From: Dipodascopsis uninucleata var. uninucleata
Lineage: Eukaryota; Ascomycota; Lipomycetes; Lipomycetales; Lipomycetaceae
Assembly (NCBI GenBank): GCA_030568195.1
Contig: JAJLTO010000007.1
Span: 62,001-126,000, forward strand
DNA length: 64,000 nt
Direction: 5' to 3'
In this document: piece by piece, positions 1-8,978 of the stretch
How positions within the stretch are numbered: position 1 is the stretch's first letter
How the letters are laid out: each line of letters begins with the position of its first letter
Notes under the pieces: generated by a model
What the model saw: only the letters and a program-made list of their open reading frames with translations
Database searches by the model: none
What the model was told of the DNA's origin: nothing
Translations under genes and position numbers: made by a program

Positions 1-552
1 TTCAACTCTAACTATAGAGGACCCCATAGCTTGCCTAATTTCATAGAGACGTAAGACTTGCTTAGTGTCAATAGGCCCTTTTTTAGTCCTAGAGGCGTTT
101 CCTGTTTGTGGCAATGAGCCCTGTATGACATACGGCAGTGGAGGCCTATATATGAACCTTGTATATTGGCTGAACCTTACTCTTCCGTATTGTAATCGAG
201 TATAGAATGCTTATATTTCATCAAATTACATTATAACTTGACAAACTGTGTAGCTAGTGACTCAGTCACCGAGATATAGTTTATCTTGCAGCTTTAAAAC
301 AGACTATTATCGCACTGCAATGGGAGTCTGATAGGATTACGTGATCTGGGGGGGAGGGTCAAGTAGAGAGTCCTAATTCATTAGTGACGTCTGCATCTCT
401 CTCATAGTTAATATCACACCATATGCCGTGTAGTCGTCGAAAACAAATGAGACAGAAGTAGTTTATTGGATAGGTATAGAGTGACACGCAACAAAAGCTT
501 TTATAAATACACTTAATGAAATTAGAAGCTAGTAGTGCAAGCTCTACGCTAT
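1..552. other. Intergenic, left edge
   Basis: I see no gene in this stretch. It lies downstream of the multicopper oxidase gene, whose stop is at 553-555, so it should hold that gene's 3' untranslated region. The only local oddity is a run of G at about 348-358. No tRNA boxes or long reading frames were found. Confidence 0.6.
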
Positions 553-2343
553 TCAGACAATATCTCTAAGATACGTCATATTAGATTTCACCATGTTACT
601 TCTAGCAATATTGATCTCTTCTACTATCGCAACTGCCATTCCTCCCATGTGGTGCGCGTTTACATGACAATGAAGAAGCCACACACCTGGATTGTCGGCG
701 ATGAATCGCATAACAATATGACCGTTTGCAGAGTAGTCAAAGACGTCGCGCAGAGGTGCTTTAGAGAAGCTGTAGTTACTCTTTATGGCATCTTCCACAG
801 TACCATAGGGGAATGTAGTGTTACGTGATGAGGATATCACATAGAAAGAGTGTCCGTGGAGATGAATTGGGTGAGGAGGGCCGTTCTTTGCATTATTGAT
901 AATAATGTCAACAACATCTCCATATTTCAGTTGACTGCCAATTACTGCTGGGTGATTGATTAGTTCGTCTCCTGTGCGAAACAACAACGGTGTCTCGAAC
1001 TCCATTATTTCTGGCATTGTAGCATTATTTTCCATTAGTGTCCACTTGGAGCCTTCCAAATTTGTCGTCCGTAGCAAGATGGTATGATTCGCTGGTCCTT
1101 GTGGAGGTCTGTACCTCTTATCATATGGCTCAGCGATGGCAGGGTTGAAAGATCTGTAATCTTTAGATAGAAGGGCTCCTCCAATGTTTTGATATCTTTC
1201 TGTAACGATTTCGGTTTCTTCATCTAGATCTGTATCTTCTCCGTCATATGAAAGAAATGAGACCCCTTCTAAAACTTGTGCTAGTGAATCAGAAGCAAAT
1301 CTCATGGGATATACGCCCTGTTCCTTGTCTGTCTTCACCAGAATAAGATATCGAGTACCGAGAGGAGCATTGAGTTGATGCACGAGCTGAGGATTAATGA
1401 AGGCTCCTTCAACTGCGATTACGTACATTTCATGACTATCAATCGTAAAAGCAAATGGCAAATCACCACCCATGTTTGATAAGGCGAAAAGCATCCAACT
1501 ACTTCCATTGGTATGTATCACTTCGCGATCGCTCTGTGTTAATTGGCATTGCTTAGAATAGCCAGGAGTCTCTAGAGACTCATGATCTATTCCTGGAGAA
1601 TAATTTGAAGTGTTCATGCAACCCATCGTGTCAAACTCGCCTTTAAATCGTTCTAGTCTAGCAGGACCTTGCGCTTCGGATATTTCCTCTTTTGAAGGGC
1701 AAGTAACCCGCCCTTTTCCATTGACCAGAATGCTCTGCGAGCAAGTAGGATCAATCCCCAGAGCATCCTGTCGAGCGGCAATGAACCCTGACGTCCACTT
1801 TGACCATTCATTTACGTTTACAAAAATAGGAGATCGCTCTAAGCTCCTAAAAAGCTCAATCTCCGTCGCATTTGCAGTAATTTGTTCATACGGTCTAGGT
1901 CTACCATACGAGGGTCTAATGTATATTGACCCGCGTATTCCATCTTGGTAGTAAGATCTAGAGTGAGCATGATACCAAAACAGTCCATATTGGCCCTCTG
2001 TAGTGAACTCATATGAAAAGCTGCGACCCGGACGAATCGGACGCTGAGAGACTCCTGGAACACCATCAAACCATGGATTTGATGTCTGGGTAATACCGTG
2101 AAAATGTAAGCTAATTTCCACTGGAAGATTGTTCAGCACATGCACTTTGATTGTATCACCTTCATCTGCAATGATAGCTGGTCCCGGATCCTCCCCATTT
2201 ACCATAAACGCTTCCCGATAGACGCCGTCTGGTGCTCTTACAGTATTGTTAATTTGGAACGTATATTCTCTAACAGCAGCAGATACCGTTCGTAACCCTG
2301 CTAGGACAGACACCGCGACGTACAATAGCGCGAACAGCTGCAT
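553..2343 (-). CDS. Secreted multicopper oxidase (laccase/ascorbate oxidase-like)
   Basis: Intronless 596-residue protein with a signal peptide (about residues 1-22). All four copper-binding signatures are visible: HFHG at 80-83, WYHAH at 123-127, HPIHLHGH at 491-498 and HCHVNAHHMGGM at 558-569. In the last motif Cys559 and His564 would bind type 1 copper and Met569 sits at the axial position; Met there usually means a low redox potential. There is no C-terminal transmembrane segment, so this is not a membrane-bound Fet3 ferroxidase; a secreted or vacuolar enzyme that oxidises phenols, ascorbate or metals with reduction of oxygen to water is expected. Many N-glycosylation sequons support secretion. 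It is divergent from the dehydrogenase at 3880. Family certain, substrate unknown. Confidence 0.93.
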   Translation of the reverse strand: MQLFALLYVAVSVLAGLRTVSAAVREYTFQINNTVRAPDGVYREAFMVNGEDPGPAIIADEGDTIKVHVLNNLPVEISLHFHGITQTSNPWFDGVPGVSQRPIRPGRSFSYEFTTEGQYGLFWYHAHSRSYYQDGIRGSIYIRPSYGRPRPYEQITANATEIELFRSLERSPIFVNVNEWSKWTSGFIAARQDALGIDPTCSQSILVNGKGRVTCPSKEEISEAQGPARLERFKGEFDTMGCMNTSNYSPGIDHESLETPGYSKQCQLTQSDREVIHTNGSSWMLFALSNMGGDLPFAFTIDSHEMYVIAVEGAFINPQLVHQLNAPLGTRYLILVKTDKEQGVYPMRFASDSLAQVLEGVSFLSYDGEDTDLDEETEIVTERYQNIGGALLSKDYRSFNPAIAEPYDKRYRPPQGPANHTILLRTTNLEGSKWTLMENNATMPEIMEFETPLLFRTGDELINHPAVIGSQLKYGDVVDIIINNAKNGPPHPIHLHGHSFYVISSSRNTTFPYGTVEDAIKSNYSFSKAPLRDVFDYSANGHIVMRFIADNPGVWLLHCHVNAHHMGGMAVAIVEEINIARSNMVKSNMTYLRDIV

Positions 2344-3400
2344 CTTAGCAATCTTTTCGTCTTATCTATATAATACTACAATTGCTATATATAATATGGC
2401 GACCCACGCGTTATATATTCTTCAGCCCGCCACTGGGCTCGTTGATCTTTGCGAAATCACTCCATCTTATGCTTGAACACGAGAGGGAGATAGGATCTTG
2501 TCATGTCTGATGTATAAATACCCTAAACCCATATTTTTAGTCCGCATTAGTTCGTATCCTGCTTTCGACAGAGCTTTAATGCGTACGATATGTATATTAA
2601 GCTTGATTGTTGCCGTTAAGCCGTACACCTCGTGTTCTCTAGACGCATTTGTGTAAAATGATGCGCTCACAAAAGAAAGATCCTCTACCTTGCCACTTTT
2701 GGATAGCTTATGACCATGTACAAATATATCTCCGGCTAATCACGACATCATCGCGCGTACATCCGCTCTGATAGAAGAAGGACGTAGTTTCTTTTTTCGG
2801 ATAACAGCCTCGTGCTTTCATTTCTATCTGATAATTTCTGCGTCCATTCATTAGCTGTGTGCTAGCACCTGCTGACGCGCGGAAGCTGTCTTGGCGTTTA
2901 CAGAGTATATGACCACCTGCAAATAGACTGAGCATACTAGCGCATCATCAGGGCCCAATTGGTTTAAGGCATCTTTTTTCTTCGAATGAAGTGTAACTGG
3001 CTATATCGCGGTTTATTGTTTCATAGAAGACTGCTTACATTTGACGAGCACTACTTGCATAACAACCAGTAGGCCCTAGACTAGACAATCATCATAAATT
3101 TTCATACAGCGTTTCTGAGACGGCGAAAGAAGAAGTAATATCTATATTTATGCATTTCATAGAATTCAAAGTCTCTCTAAACTAAAATTATAATATATTC
3201 TCATGGTCTTGTCTGCCATCTCACCAGCCGTAACGTCCATACATCGTGGCGTGCGTGGCTCGACCAGGCTCCTATAACACCGATTAACAACATTATGTCT
3301 TTCAGCATCTCTCTGAGATCGTTGCGTTCGGCCTGCATCGGCCTTCTCCCTGCTGCTCTGCTCCTCGCATTTCATATGGCTTAGACTGCGGATCTGCGTG

Positions 3401-3439
3401 TCGGCCGAGACATTTCTCGCAATTCTGTTATTCGGCCGA
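3401..3439. promoter_or_regulatory. Pair of TCGGCCGA palindromes
   Basis: Two identical 8-bp palindromes TCGGCCGA lie at 3401-3408 and 3432-3439, about 440-480 bp upstream of the dehydrogenase start. CGG/CCG inverted triplets are the usual targets of Zn2Cys6 fungal transcription factors. The role is inferred; no regulator gene is in the window. Confidence 0.4.
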
Positions 3440-3670
3440 CCCTATGCTAATGATGAGTCATAATGTAAGAAATATTATGTAATACACATATTTTGTGCTT
3501 CTAAACGTTTTCGAGCAGATTACAAATACCTTCGCGAATGTTAGTAATTTCAAGGCACGACCAAATGTTCTTTCGCTATTTACCGAGACTGCCGAATGCG
3601 TCTACAAAACTGTGCGCAAACCCTTTTTTCCTTCTACCTATCACACAAAGCATTTTGGACCATTTTATAG

Positions 3671-3695
3671 CCGACGACCGAGAGTCGGATAGGGG
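3671..3695. promoter_or_regulatory. CCGAC-N8-GTCGG inverted repeat with AGGGG
   Basis: CCGAC at 3671-3675 and GTCGG at 3684-3688 form a perfect inverted repeat with an 8-nt spacer. It is followed immediately by an AGGGG core, which resembles a stress response element. Both lie about 200 bp upstream of the dehydrogenase and 90 bp upstream of its TATA box, a good position for an activator site. Function inferred. Confidence 0.4.
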
Positions 3696-3775
3696 TAGTA
3701 GTAGTGTACGCATATATGTCGTCTTCTTTGGTAAGCTGTATTTGGCTCCAGTCTGATTCTAGAATTGTGTAAAAC

Positions 3776-3785
3776 TATATAAAAG
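3776..3785 (+). promoter_or_regulatory. TATA box of the dehydrogenase gene
   Basis: TATATAAAAG lies 95 bp upstream of the ATG at 3880, a normal TATA position for a strongly regulated fungal gene. Confidence 0.5.
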
Positions 3786-3879
3786 TCACACTGCCATCTC
3801 AATTGCAGAAGCATTAAACAACAGCTATATATTGATCCCTATAATAATACATAAAAACTTTCCAATAGTAAAATCGAAT

Positions 3880-4632
3880 ATGTCTCTCGCTGGGAAAACA
3901 ATTGTTATTACTGGAGGCGGAAAGAATCTCGGCGCTCTTACCGCCAAAACGTTGGCTCCTCTCGGATCGCCCAACTTTTTGCTTCACTACCACTCTGCGA
4001 CCGATAAGTCTAAGGTCGAAGAGGTCATTAAAGAGCTTAAATCTCAATACAAGAGCGAAGCTATTGCCTTTCAGGGTGCTCTCCAGGACCCTGAAGTAGT
4101 CTCCAAAATGTTCGAGCTGGCAATCAAGACCTTCGGCAAAGTGGACATTGCAATCAACAACGTCGGAATGGTCCTCAAGAAGCCAATTCTCGAAATCAGC
4201 GAGGCTGAATATGACAAGATGTTCGATGCAAACTCCAAGTCTGCGTTCTTCTTCATCCAGCAGGCTGGTAAGTATCTTGCTGACAACGGCAAGATCGTTA
4301 CCATTGTCACCTCGCTTTTGGCTGCTTTCTGTGGTGATTACTCTCTATACGCCGGATCCAAGGCCCCAGTTGAACACTACTGCCGTGCTGCTGCAAAAGA
4401 ATTCGCCAGTAGGGGTATCTCTGTCAATAATATTGCCCCAGGTCCTATGGACACCCCATTTTTCTACGGCCAGGAGTCTCCTCAGTCAGTCGAATATCTG
4501 AAGAGTGCTTCTATGAACGGCAAGCTTACTGACATTAAGGACATTGCTCCCATTGTGAAATTTTTGGTCACCGATGGTTGGTGGATCAATGGCCAGACTA
4601 TCTTTGCTAATGGTGGATTTACCACTCGTTAA
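3880..4632 (+). CDS. Short-chain dehydrogenase/reductase (SDR)
   Basis: Intronless 250-residue classical SDR that should reduce or oxidise a carbonyl/alcohol with NAD(P)(H). Visible motifs are the nucleotide-binding TGGGKNLG at 11-18, NNVG at 93-96, catalytic Ser145, Tyr157 and Lys161 (YAGSK), and PGPMDTPFF after strand 6. I chose ATG 3880 over the in-frame ATG at 3832 because SDRs start shortly before the first beta strand and 16 extra residues fit nothing known. The C-terminal TDGWWINGQTIFANGG is, from memory, typical of a small SDR branch common in bacteria and scattered in fungi. Upstream CGG palindromes, an AGGGG motif and a TATA box suggest induced expression. Substrate unknown. Confidence 0.92.
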   Translation: MSLAGKTIVITGGGKNLGALTAKTLAPLGSPNFLLHYHSATDKSKVEEVIKELKSQYKSEAIAFQGALQDPEVVSKMFELAIKTFGKVDIAINNVGMVLKKPILEISEAEYDKMFDANSKSAFFFIQQAGKYLADNGKIVTIVTSLLAAFCGDYSLYAGSKAPVEHYCRAAAKEFASRGISVNNIAPGPMDTPFFYGQESPQSVEYLKSASMNGKLTDIKDIAPIVKFLVTDGWWINGQTIFANGGFTTR

Positions 4633-5256
4633 GCAGTTTCGTTCACTATAGTGTTTGTAATAAGTCCTAATAACACGGAACATTCCATCTACGTAATTTC
4701 TCACTACGTTCATATCAGTTTCCATCCCTCGTGACTGCCATGATTATAGAAGTTTAGCCCAGAGCACATATATCATCACAGTTAATCCCACGTCTTGGCC
4801 TCTAAACGGCTCACCATGACGGTGTTTGTCATTGGTATTGCACCCCTGGCAAATGATCTCTATAGATACGAGCCACGATCTCACAAACTGCTCCTTTTTT
4901 ACTCAAACTACATGCAAGTCCTCAATACATATATATTATCTCTACTTATTCAAGCTAGGCCACAAACATAAATACTATCGACAGCAATAGACTATAGAAA
5001 CTCTCGTTATTCAGATCTAAAGTATTCTCCACACAAATCAAGTTTATAGATTTACATCTAGTTCTTTTTAACCTAGTTCCAGAAAAACGGTTCTGTCACG
5101 TGATGTAAGAAATCACGTGACATTATTCCGGTGCTACGAAAATTTGCTTTGCAGAATCCATTGTCGCATTGGAAGAAAAATTTAGCAACTCACTTCTGGC
5201 TGCTAGTAAGACCCAGAGCTGCTGAATTGCGAGAACGAGGCGCTACGAATCAAACA
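4633..5256. other. Intergenic, dehydrogenase to uL24m
   Basis: This stretch holds the 3' end of the dehydrogenase transcript and the promoter of the uL24m gene. The in-frame open stretch 5131-5256 ahead of the uL24m ATG has no ATG and is not taken as coding. Nothing else was seen apart from the CACGTG inverted repeat listed below. Confidence 0.6.
5094..5122. promoter_or_regulatory. CACGTG inverted repeat (E-box pair)
   Basis: TGTCACGTGA at 5094-5103 and TCACGTGACA at 5113-5122 are exact reverse complements with a 9-nt spacer. Each contains TCACGTGA, the preferred site of fungal bHLH factors such as Cbf1 and Pho4. The pair lies 135-165 bp upstream of the uL24m start. Cbf1-like factors are known to act at ribosomal or respiratory genes in several yeasts; the assignment here is inference. 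Confidence 0.55.
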
Positions 5257-6177
5257 ATGTGGAAAACGAAACGTTTATCGCCTTTGTTCAGTGGCAAGAA
5301 ACTTAAAGCCGTTGACTTGAAAGGTCCAATGCCTTTTTCTAGGGCTGGTAGACAAATAATAGCCAGACAGAGAATAAATGATGAACAGGAGCGAAAAGCA
5401 CGAGACGACGATGCACGGAACACTCAACTGCCGCGTTTTATGAATGTTGATTGGCCCTTAGGACGGAAGGTTGAAGAGAAGGAATTTCTTTTCGAAAAGG
5501 GTGATCTTGTCCAAGTGATAAAAGGACCTGAAAAAGGAAAAATCTCGCGCATTTTTGAAATTTTCCCCCATCGATCCGCTGTTGCATTGGAGAGTGTTGG
5601 TAAGGAGGTTAAGAGAGTTCTACCAAAAGTCGAATGGACAGAGTCACAGGATACTTATGTCGCAACATATAATGCGCCTATACATCATGATGATATCCGA
5701 TTAATAACATCGATTCCTGATAGCGAGGGACATCTACGGAAGGTTGCAGTGCAGAATATGGTCTTAGGTGAATACTACTACGACACTCGCTACCACAAGC
5801 GCATGCGCCGACGATATGTCGCGTTTTCTTCGGGCGTCGCTCTTCCATGGCCGGACCCACCTTCTCCTGTTACAGATGGTCTATTCTCGACATCTGTTGC
5901 TGAAGCTCGCCGACCCACATTCTTTGTTTCCTCTTTAAGCGAGCCGCCAGTTTCCGATGTTGCTATGGAATCTCTTTGGAACCCTCGAAGCAGGCGTCAT
6001 CTACCACCACTAACAGATGCAGAGATTGAGCGTCTTACACCGCCATCAATGCCCCTTTCGAAGACAAAGATAGCATTTAGGAAAGAAATGGAAGAAAAGA
6101 AGAAGAAAGCCGCTGTCGTGGAACTTGTACAAACTGCTGAAGTCATTGCTGCTGCTTTGGAGAAGCGGTCGACATAG
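5257..6177 (+). CDS. MRPL40: Mitochondrial ribosomal protein uL24m
   Basis: Single-exon 306-residue protein of the large mitochondrial ribosomal subunit. A KOW motif (FEKGDLVQVIKGPEKGKISRI, given in part) lies at about residues 79-105, the RNA-contact fold of uL24. The basic start (MWKTKRLSPLF) fits a mitochondrial presequence, and the Tyr/Arg-rich block DTRYHKRMRRRYVAFS is seen in fungal Mrpl40. The size matches yeast Mrpl40 (about 300 residues). The frame is open upstream to 5131 but only from a GTG, so the ATG at 5257 is taken as start. The C-terminal 40 residues are a Lys/Glu-rich helix. A CACGTG inverted repeat lies just upstream. Confidence 0.88.
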   Translation: MWKTKRLSPLFSGKKLKAVDLKGPMPFSRAGRQIIARQRINDEQERKARDDDARNTQLPRFMNVDWPLGRKVEEKEFLFEKGDLVQVIKGPEKGKISRIFEIFPHRSAVALESVGKEVKRVLPKVEWTESQDTYVATYNAPIHHDDIRLITSIPDSEGHLRKVAVQNMVLGEYYYDTRYHKRMRRRYVAFSSGVALPWPDPPSPVTDGLFSTSVAEARRPTFFVSSLSEPPVSDVAMESLWNPRSRRHLPPLTDAEIERLTPPSMPLSKTKIAFRKEMEEKKKKAAVVELVQTAEVIAAALEKRST

Positions 6178-6517
6178 TTTTGTAAATATATATTTTGTAT
6201 TAGTTTTTTGATTAATATATATAAATAGAGAAGCTCGCTTGACAATAAAAACATAATAATACAAAGACAGCACTGCAATCTCCAATAGTCATTGTTTGTA
6301 CAAGAATTTGAAAGTTAGAAACACGGAACCAATACCGACTTAATCACAAAAAATTGCTTTGCAACAAAATCCACAAACAAAAGAGTCAGAATGTATATCC
6401 CGAGCAGTTCTCAAACACTCATTTTTCTTCTAAGGTCATAAGCGCAGAGATCAGGAGAGGACAGTAAGTAGTACAGGCGAATGCTGTAGAAATAGGGATA
6501 GTGTTACCTTTCAACTT
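6178..6517. other. Convergent intergenic, uL24m and ALG14
   Basis: The uL24m and ALG14 genes end toward each other here. AT-rich sequence including AATAAA-like runs near 6244 is consistent with 3' ends. No gene or RNA was recognised. Confidence 0.55.
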
Positions 6518-7162
6518 CTATGCTAATAACCCTCTATATTCTGCGTTGCATTTCTTAGCTAGCTCTGGCCATTGCACGATAAACCGATTTGTAAACGGCC
6601 GTATTAATCTACCTGTAAGTGAAAGAGAATTGACACGAGCGAGAGATTCCATGTAAATAACTCTGCAAGTTGGCATGACACACTTGCAAGCCAAAACAAG
6701 CATCAGGGAAGAACCTGGACCATTGCAGAGCACAAGACGAGGGCGCTGCTTTCTGACTGCTAGTACACATTCGACAAAACAAAGGGCACTTGTCCATATG
6801 CTTGAGACAAAGCTCTGACCCACATCTCTGGCACGTTGTACTTGAATAAATCGTGGTTTACCAAGAGCTTCTGCTGAACCGCCTTCGTTGGTAAGTCGCG
6901 CCTTAAGATCGTCTTCGAAATCTCGCGCTTTGGTTCCTGAGATCAAGTCACCTGAAAAATATACATATAGACGTTTTTTGTGCTTTGTCATATCCACTGT
7001 CGACAGAGCTGCCAGCATTTCTGTAGAGTGCCCTCCAGATCCGAGTGATATAATCATACCATCGTTTTCTCCAGACGACGATAGCTGGCAAACCATGATT
7101 ATCACTAAAATCGCAATCACTAATCCACCTGTCAAGCCTACCGCAACTCCAATAAAGCCCAT
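6518..7162 (-). CDS. ALG14: UDP-GlcNAc transferase membrane subunit Alg14
   Basis: 214-residue protein of the Alg14 family. Alg14 anchors Alg13 at the cytosolic face of the ER so that the pair adds the second GlcNAc to dolichol-PP-GlcNAc in N-glycan assembly. An N-terminal membrane helix spans about residues 4-27, followed by the family hallmark ISLGSGGHSTEML at 38-50. NGPGSS in the middle and PFTNRFIVQWPELAKK near the end are typical. The frame continues upstream only to a TTG at 7240; ATG 7162 places the anchor at the very N terminus as in the family. The promoter is shared with the Trf4-type gene at 7439. Its partner ALG13 is not in the window. Confidence 0.93.
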   Translation of the reverse strand: MGFIGVAVGLTGGLVIAILVIIMVCQLSSSGENDGMIISLGSGGHSTEMLAALSTVDMTKHKKRLYVYFSGDLISGTKARDFEDDLKARLTNEGGSAEALGKPRFIQVQRARDVGQSFVSSIWTSALCFVECVLAVRKQRPRLVLCNGPGSSLMLVLACKCVMPTCRVIYMESLARVNSLSLTGRLIRPFTNRFIVQWPELAKKCNAEYRGLLA

Positions 7163-7438
7163 TCTAAATGATTCTCTGCTATCTATCTCGCAGTGGGAAT
7201 TGAAGGGGCCCCAGACTTTTATACTGCTCTCTCCTTTCAAGATCGTAAAATATAATGTGCAGCCAGGATGGTGTTGTTGATACGCTTCCCGTCAACTTGG
7301 CGACTTCTGCAAGTCCCAAATAACAATGAAGGAAATTTTTATTTTCAGTCCTTAAAATTATTAAAAATTTCTTTTATTACGGCGCGCTCACTTCCTATAG
7401 CCCATAAATAGAGCATAGACAGTCACTTTTTCAGCATT
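7163..7438. promoter_or_regulatory. Divergent promoter ALG14 / TRF4-type gene
   Basis: These 276 bp separate two head-to-head genes and must contain both promoters. AT-rich tracts occur at 7335-7380, followed by a CGGCGCGC stretch at about 7380. No canonical site was recognised. Confidence 0.4.
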
Positions 7439-8677
7439 ATGGACTCATCCGATGAGTCTGAAGGTTATGATCCCGAAGTTTTTATTCCTCTAACTGATAA
7501 TGAGCCAATAATTGAGCATGAGGAACAAGTGAATGCAGGCAGTAACGAGGAAGAGGAAGATGGATTTATTAGACTTGACGACTCAGACGACAATGCAGAC
7601 GGTAAAGTAGATGAAGTTCACAGCCAGGATAGTGGTAGTGAGAGTGGAGAGCTAGCAGATGACGATAATAAGAGCACGCCTAAGCGGTCAACTAAAGATG
7701 GACGAGGAATGCATCCATGGACGGAACGAAAAGATTATAGCCGAGAGCCCGAGGTCATCACATGGCTGACTCAAGAAATCCGCGACTTCGTCAGCTATAT
7801 GTCACCTTCTGAAGAAGATGTTACTTCTAGAGCTGAAACCGTGACACGAATTAATAAGGTGGTACGTAGTCTCTGGCCGGACGCGTCCGTCTGTGTATTT
7901 GGCTCATACGCCACGAATCTCTACCTACCTGATGCTGACATCGACCTGGCAATCCTTTCTCCAGACCGCAGCCACGCTACACGTCAGTCTCTTTATCAAC
8001 TGGCAAATGCTTTGAAACAGGCTCGAGTTCCTTCCGAAATTCAGGTAATTGCAAAAGCACGAGTACCTATCATTAAATTTACGGATAAGATTTCTGGTTA
8101 CCAGGTAGATGTTTCGTTTGAGCAGTCTGGCGGTGTTGTCGCCGCTTCAACTATTGCCGGGTGGGTTGACACTACTCCTGGCCTTCGTGAGCTAGTTTTC
8201 ATAGTAAAGGCATTTCTTGCTCGTCGTGGCCTAAATTCAGTGCCGAATGGTGGTCTTGGCGGATTTGCTGTCATTTGTTTAGTCTTGTCTTTTTTGCAGT
8301 TGCATCCACTTCTATCCTCAGAGGTCATTACTGCTTCGGATAATCTTGGTGTGCTATTGATCCAATTTTTTGAACTCTATGGCAAAAACTTCAACTACGA
8401 TTCTGTTGCTATTGACGTTGGAGCGAGCTCTTATCATCCTAAAGCAGTTCTTTTGTCAACAATTGGAAATTCTGCTGCTCCATCTACGTACTCTCTTGTT
8501 GTCCGCGACCCCAATGATCCAGATAACAACATTTCGCGTGGCACTTACAACCTTAAGAATATTAGGCGCGCATTTGCAGGAGCATTTGATATACTCACAA
8601 CACAGTGTTATGAAATGGATGCAATTTCCCGTCGGCGCTGGAGAAATAATTCACTCCTCTCCTCTATCCTTTCATAG
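7439..8677 (+). CDS. TRF4: Trf4/Cid14-type non-canonical poly(A) polymerase
   Basis: Intronless 412-residue nucleotidyltransferase. An acidic, Ser-rich N-terminal tail (1-90) is followed by HPWTERKDYSREPEVITWL, then the polymerase beta-like catalytic motif FGSYATNLYLPDADIDL at 154-170 with metal-binding Asp167 and Asp169, and a third Asp in YQVDVSF at about 222. The PAP-associated domain carries GGLGGFAVICLV and DPNDPDNNISRGTYNL, hallmarks of the Trf4/Trf5/PAPD5 group. These enzymes add short oligo(A) tails to aberrant nuclear RNAs as part of the TRAMP complex, for exosome decay. The protein is shorter than yeast Trf4 because the C-terminal tail is almost absent. Confidence 0.92.
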   Translation: MDSSDESEGYDPEVFIPLTDNEPIIEHEEQVNAGSNEEEEDGFIRLDDSDDNADGKVDEVHSQDSGSESGELADDDNKSTPKRSTKDGRGMHPWTERKDYSREPEVITWLTQEIRDFVSYMSPSEEDVTSRAETVTRINKVVRSLWPDASVCVFGSYATNLYLPDADIDLAILSPDRSHATRQSLYQLANALKQARVPSEIQVIAKARVPIIKFTDKISGYQVDVSFEQSGGVVAASTIAGWVDTTPGLRELVFIVKAFLARRGLNSVPNGGLGGFAVICLVLSFLQLHPLLSSEVITASDNLGVLLIQFFELYGKNFNYDSVAIDVGASSYHPKAVLLSTIGNSAAPSTYSLVVRDPNDPDNNISRGTYNLKNIRRAFAGAFDILTTQCYEMDAISRRRWRNNSLLSSILS

Positions 8678-8978
8678 CTGATAGCTTAGGTACAGAAGAG
8701 CCTTCGGATACCCCAACCCATAGTTTTTTTCTCTTTTTTTTTTTTATAAAAAAGGAACTCGCAAGCTTTCGAATTTTTTTAACAGAAAGAATAAAGCAGC
8801 TTCTTTCTTAGAAAGGAATTCTTATCTTCGAATTTATTCCCCTGGATTCGTATATCTGTTCCCTGCTACTTAAACGGCTCGTGTCAGATTGTTCTCCGTC
8901 GGAATTTATTCTTTTTTCACATCACAACTAACAAGCCACCTGCAGTAATCGTGGTCGAAGTCATCTTTACATCCCGGA
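8678..8978. other. Intergenic, TRF4-type gene to BTB-like gene
   Basis: The stretch contains T-rich tracts at about 8725-8750 that fit a 3' processing region, then the promoter of the next gene. No gene was seen. Confidence 0.5.

Larger units (their letters stand above)
2344..3879. other. Divergent intergenic region between oxidase and dehydrogenase
   Basis: This 1.5 kb has no convincing gene; short open frames at 2467-2670, 2708-2935, 3166-3375 and 3495-3756 have no recognisable domain and mostly lack good starts. It should hold both promoters. A TATA-like tract reading leftward lies at 2385-2396 for the oxidase, and TATATAAAAG at 3776-3785 for the dehydrogenase. Palindromes with CGG/CCG cores are listed separately. 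Confidence 0.6.

Noticed and set aside
535-828. Plus-strand open frame over the oxidase gene
   Set aside because: It is a shadow of the multicopper oxidase, whose copper motifs fix the minus strand as coding.
5131-5256. N-terminal extension of uL24m
   Set aside because: The frame is open but starts at GTG; the first ATG is at 5257 and gives the normal family length.
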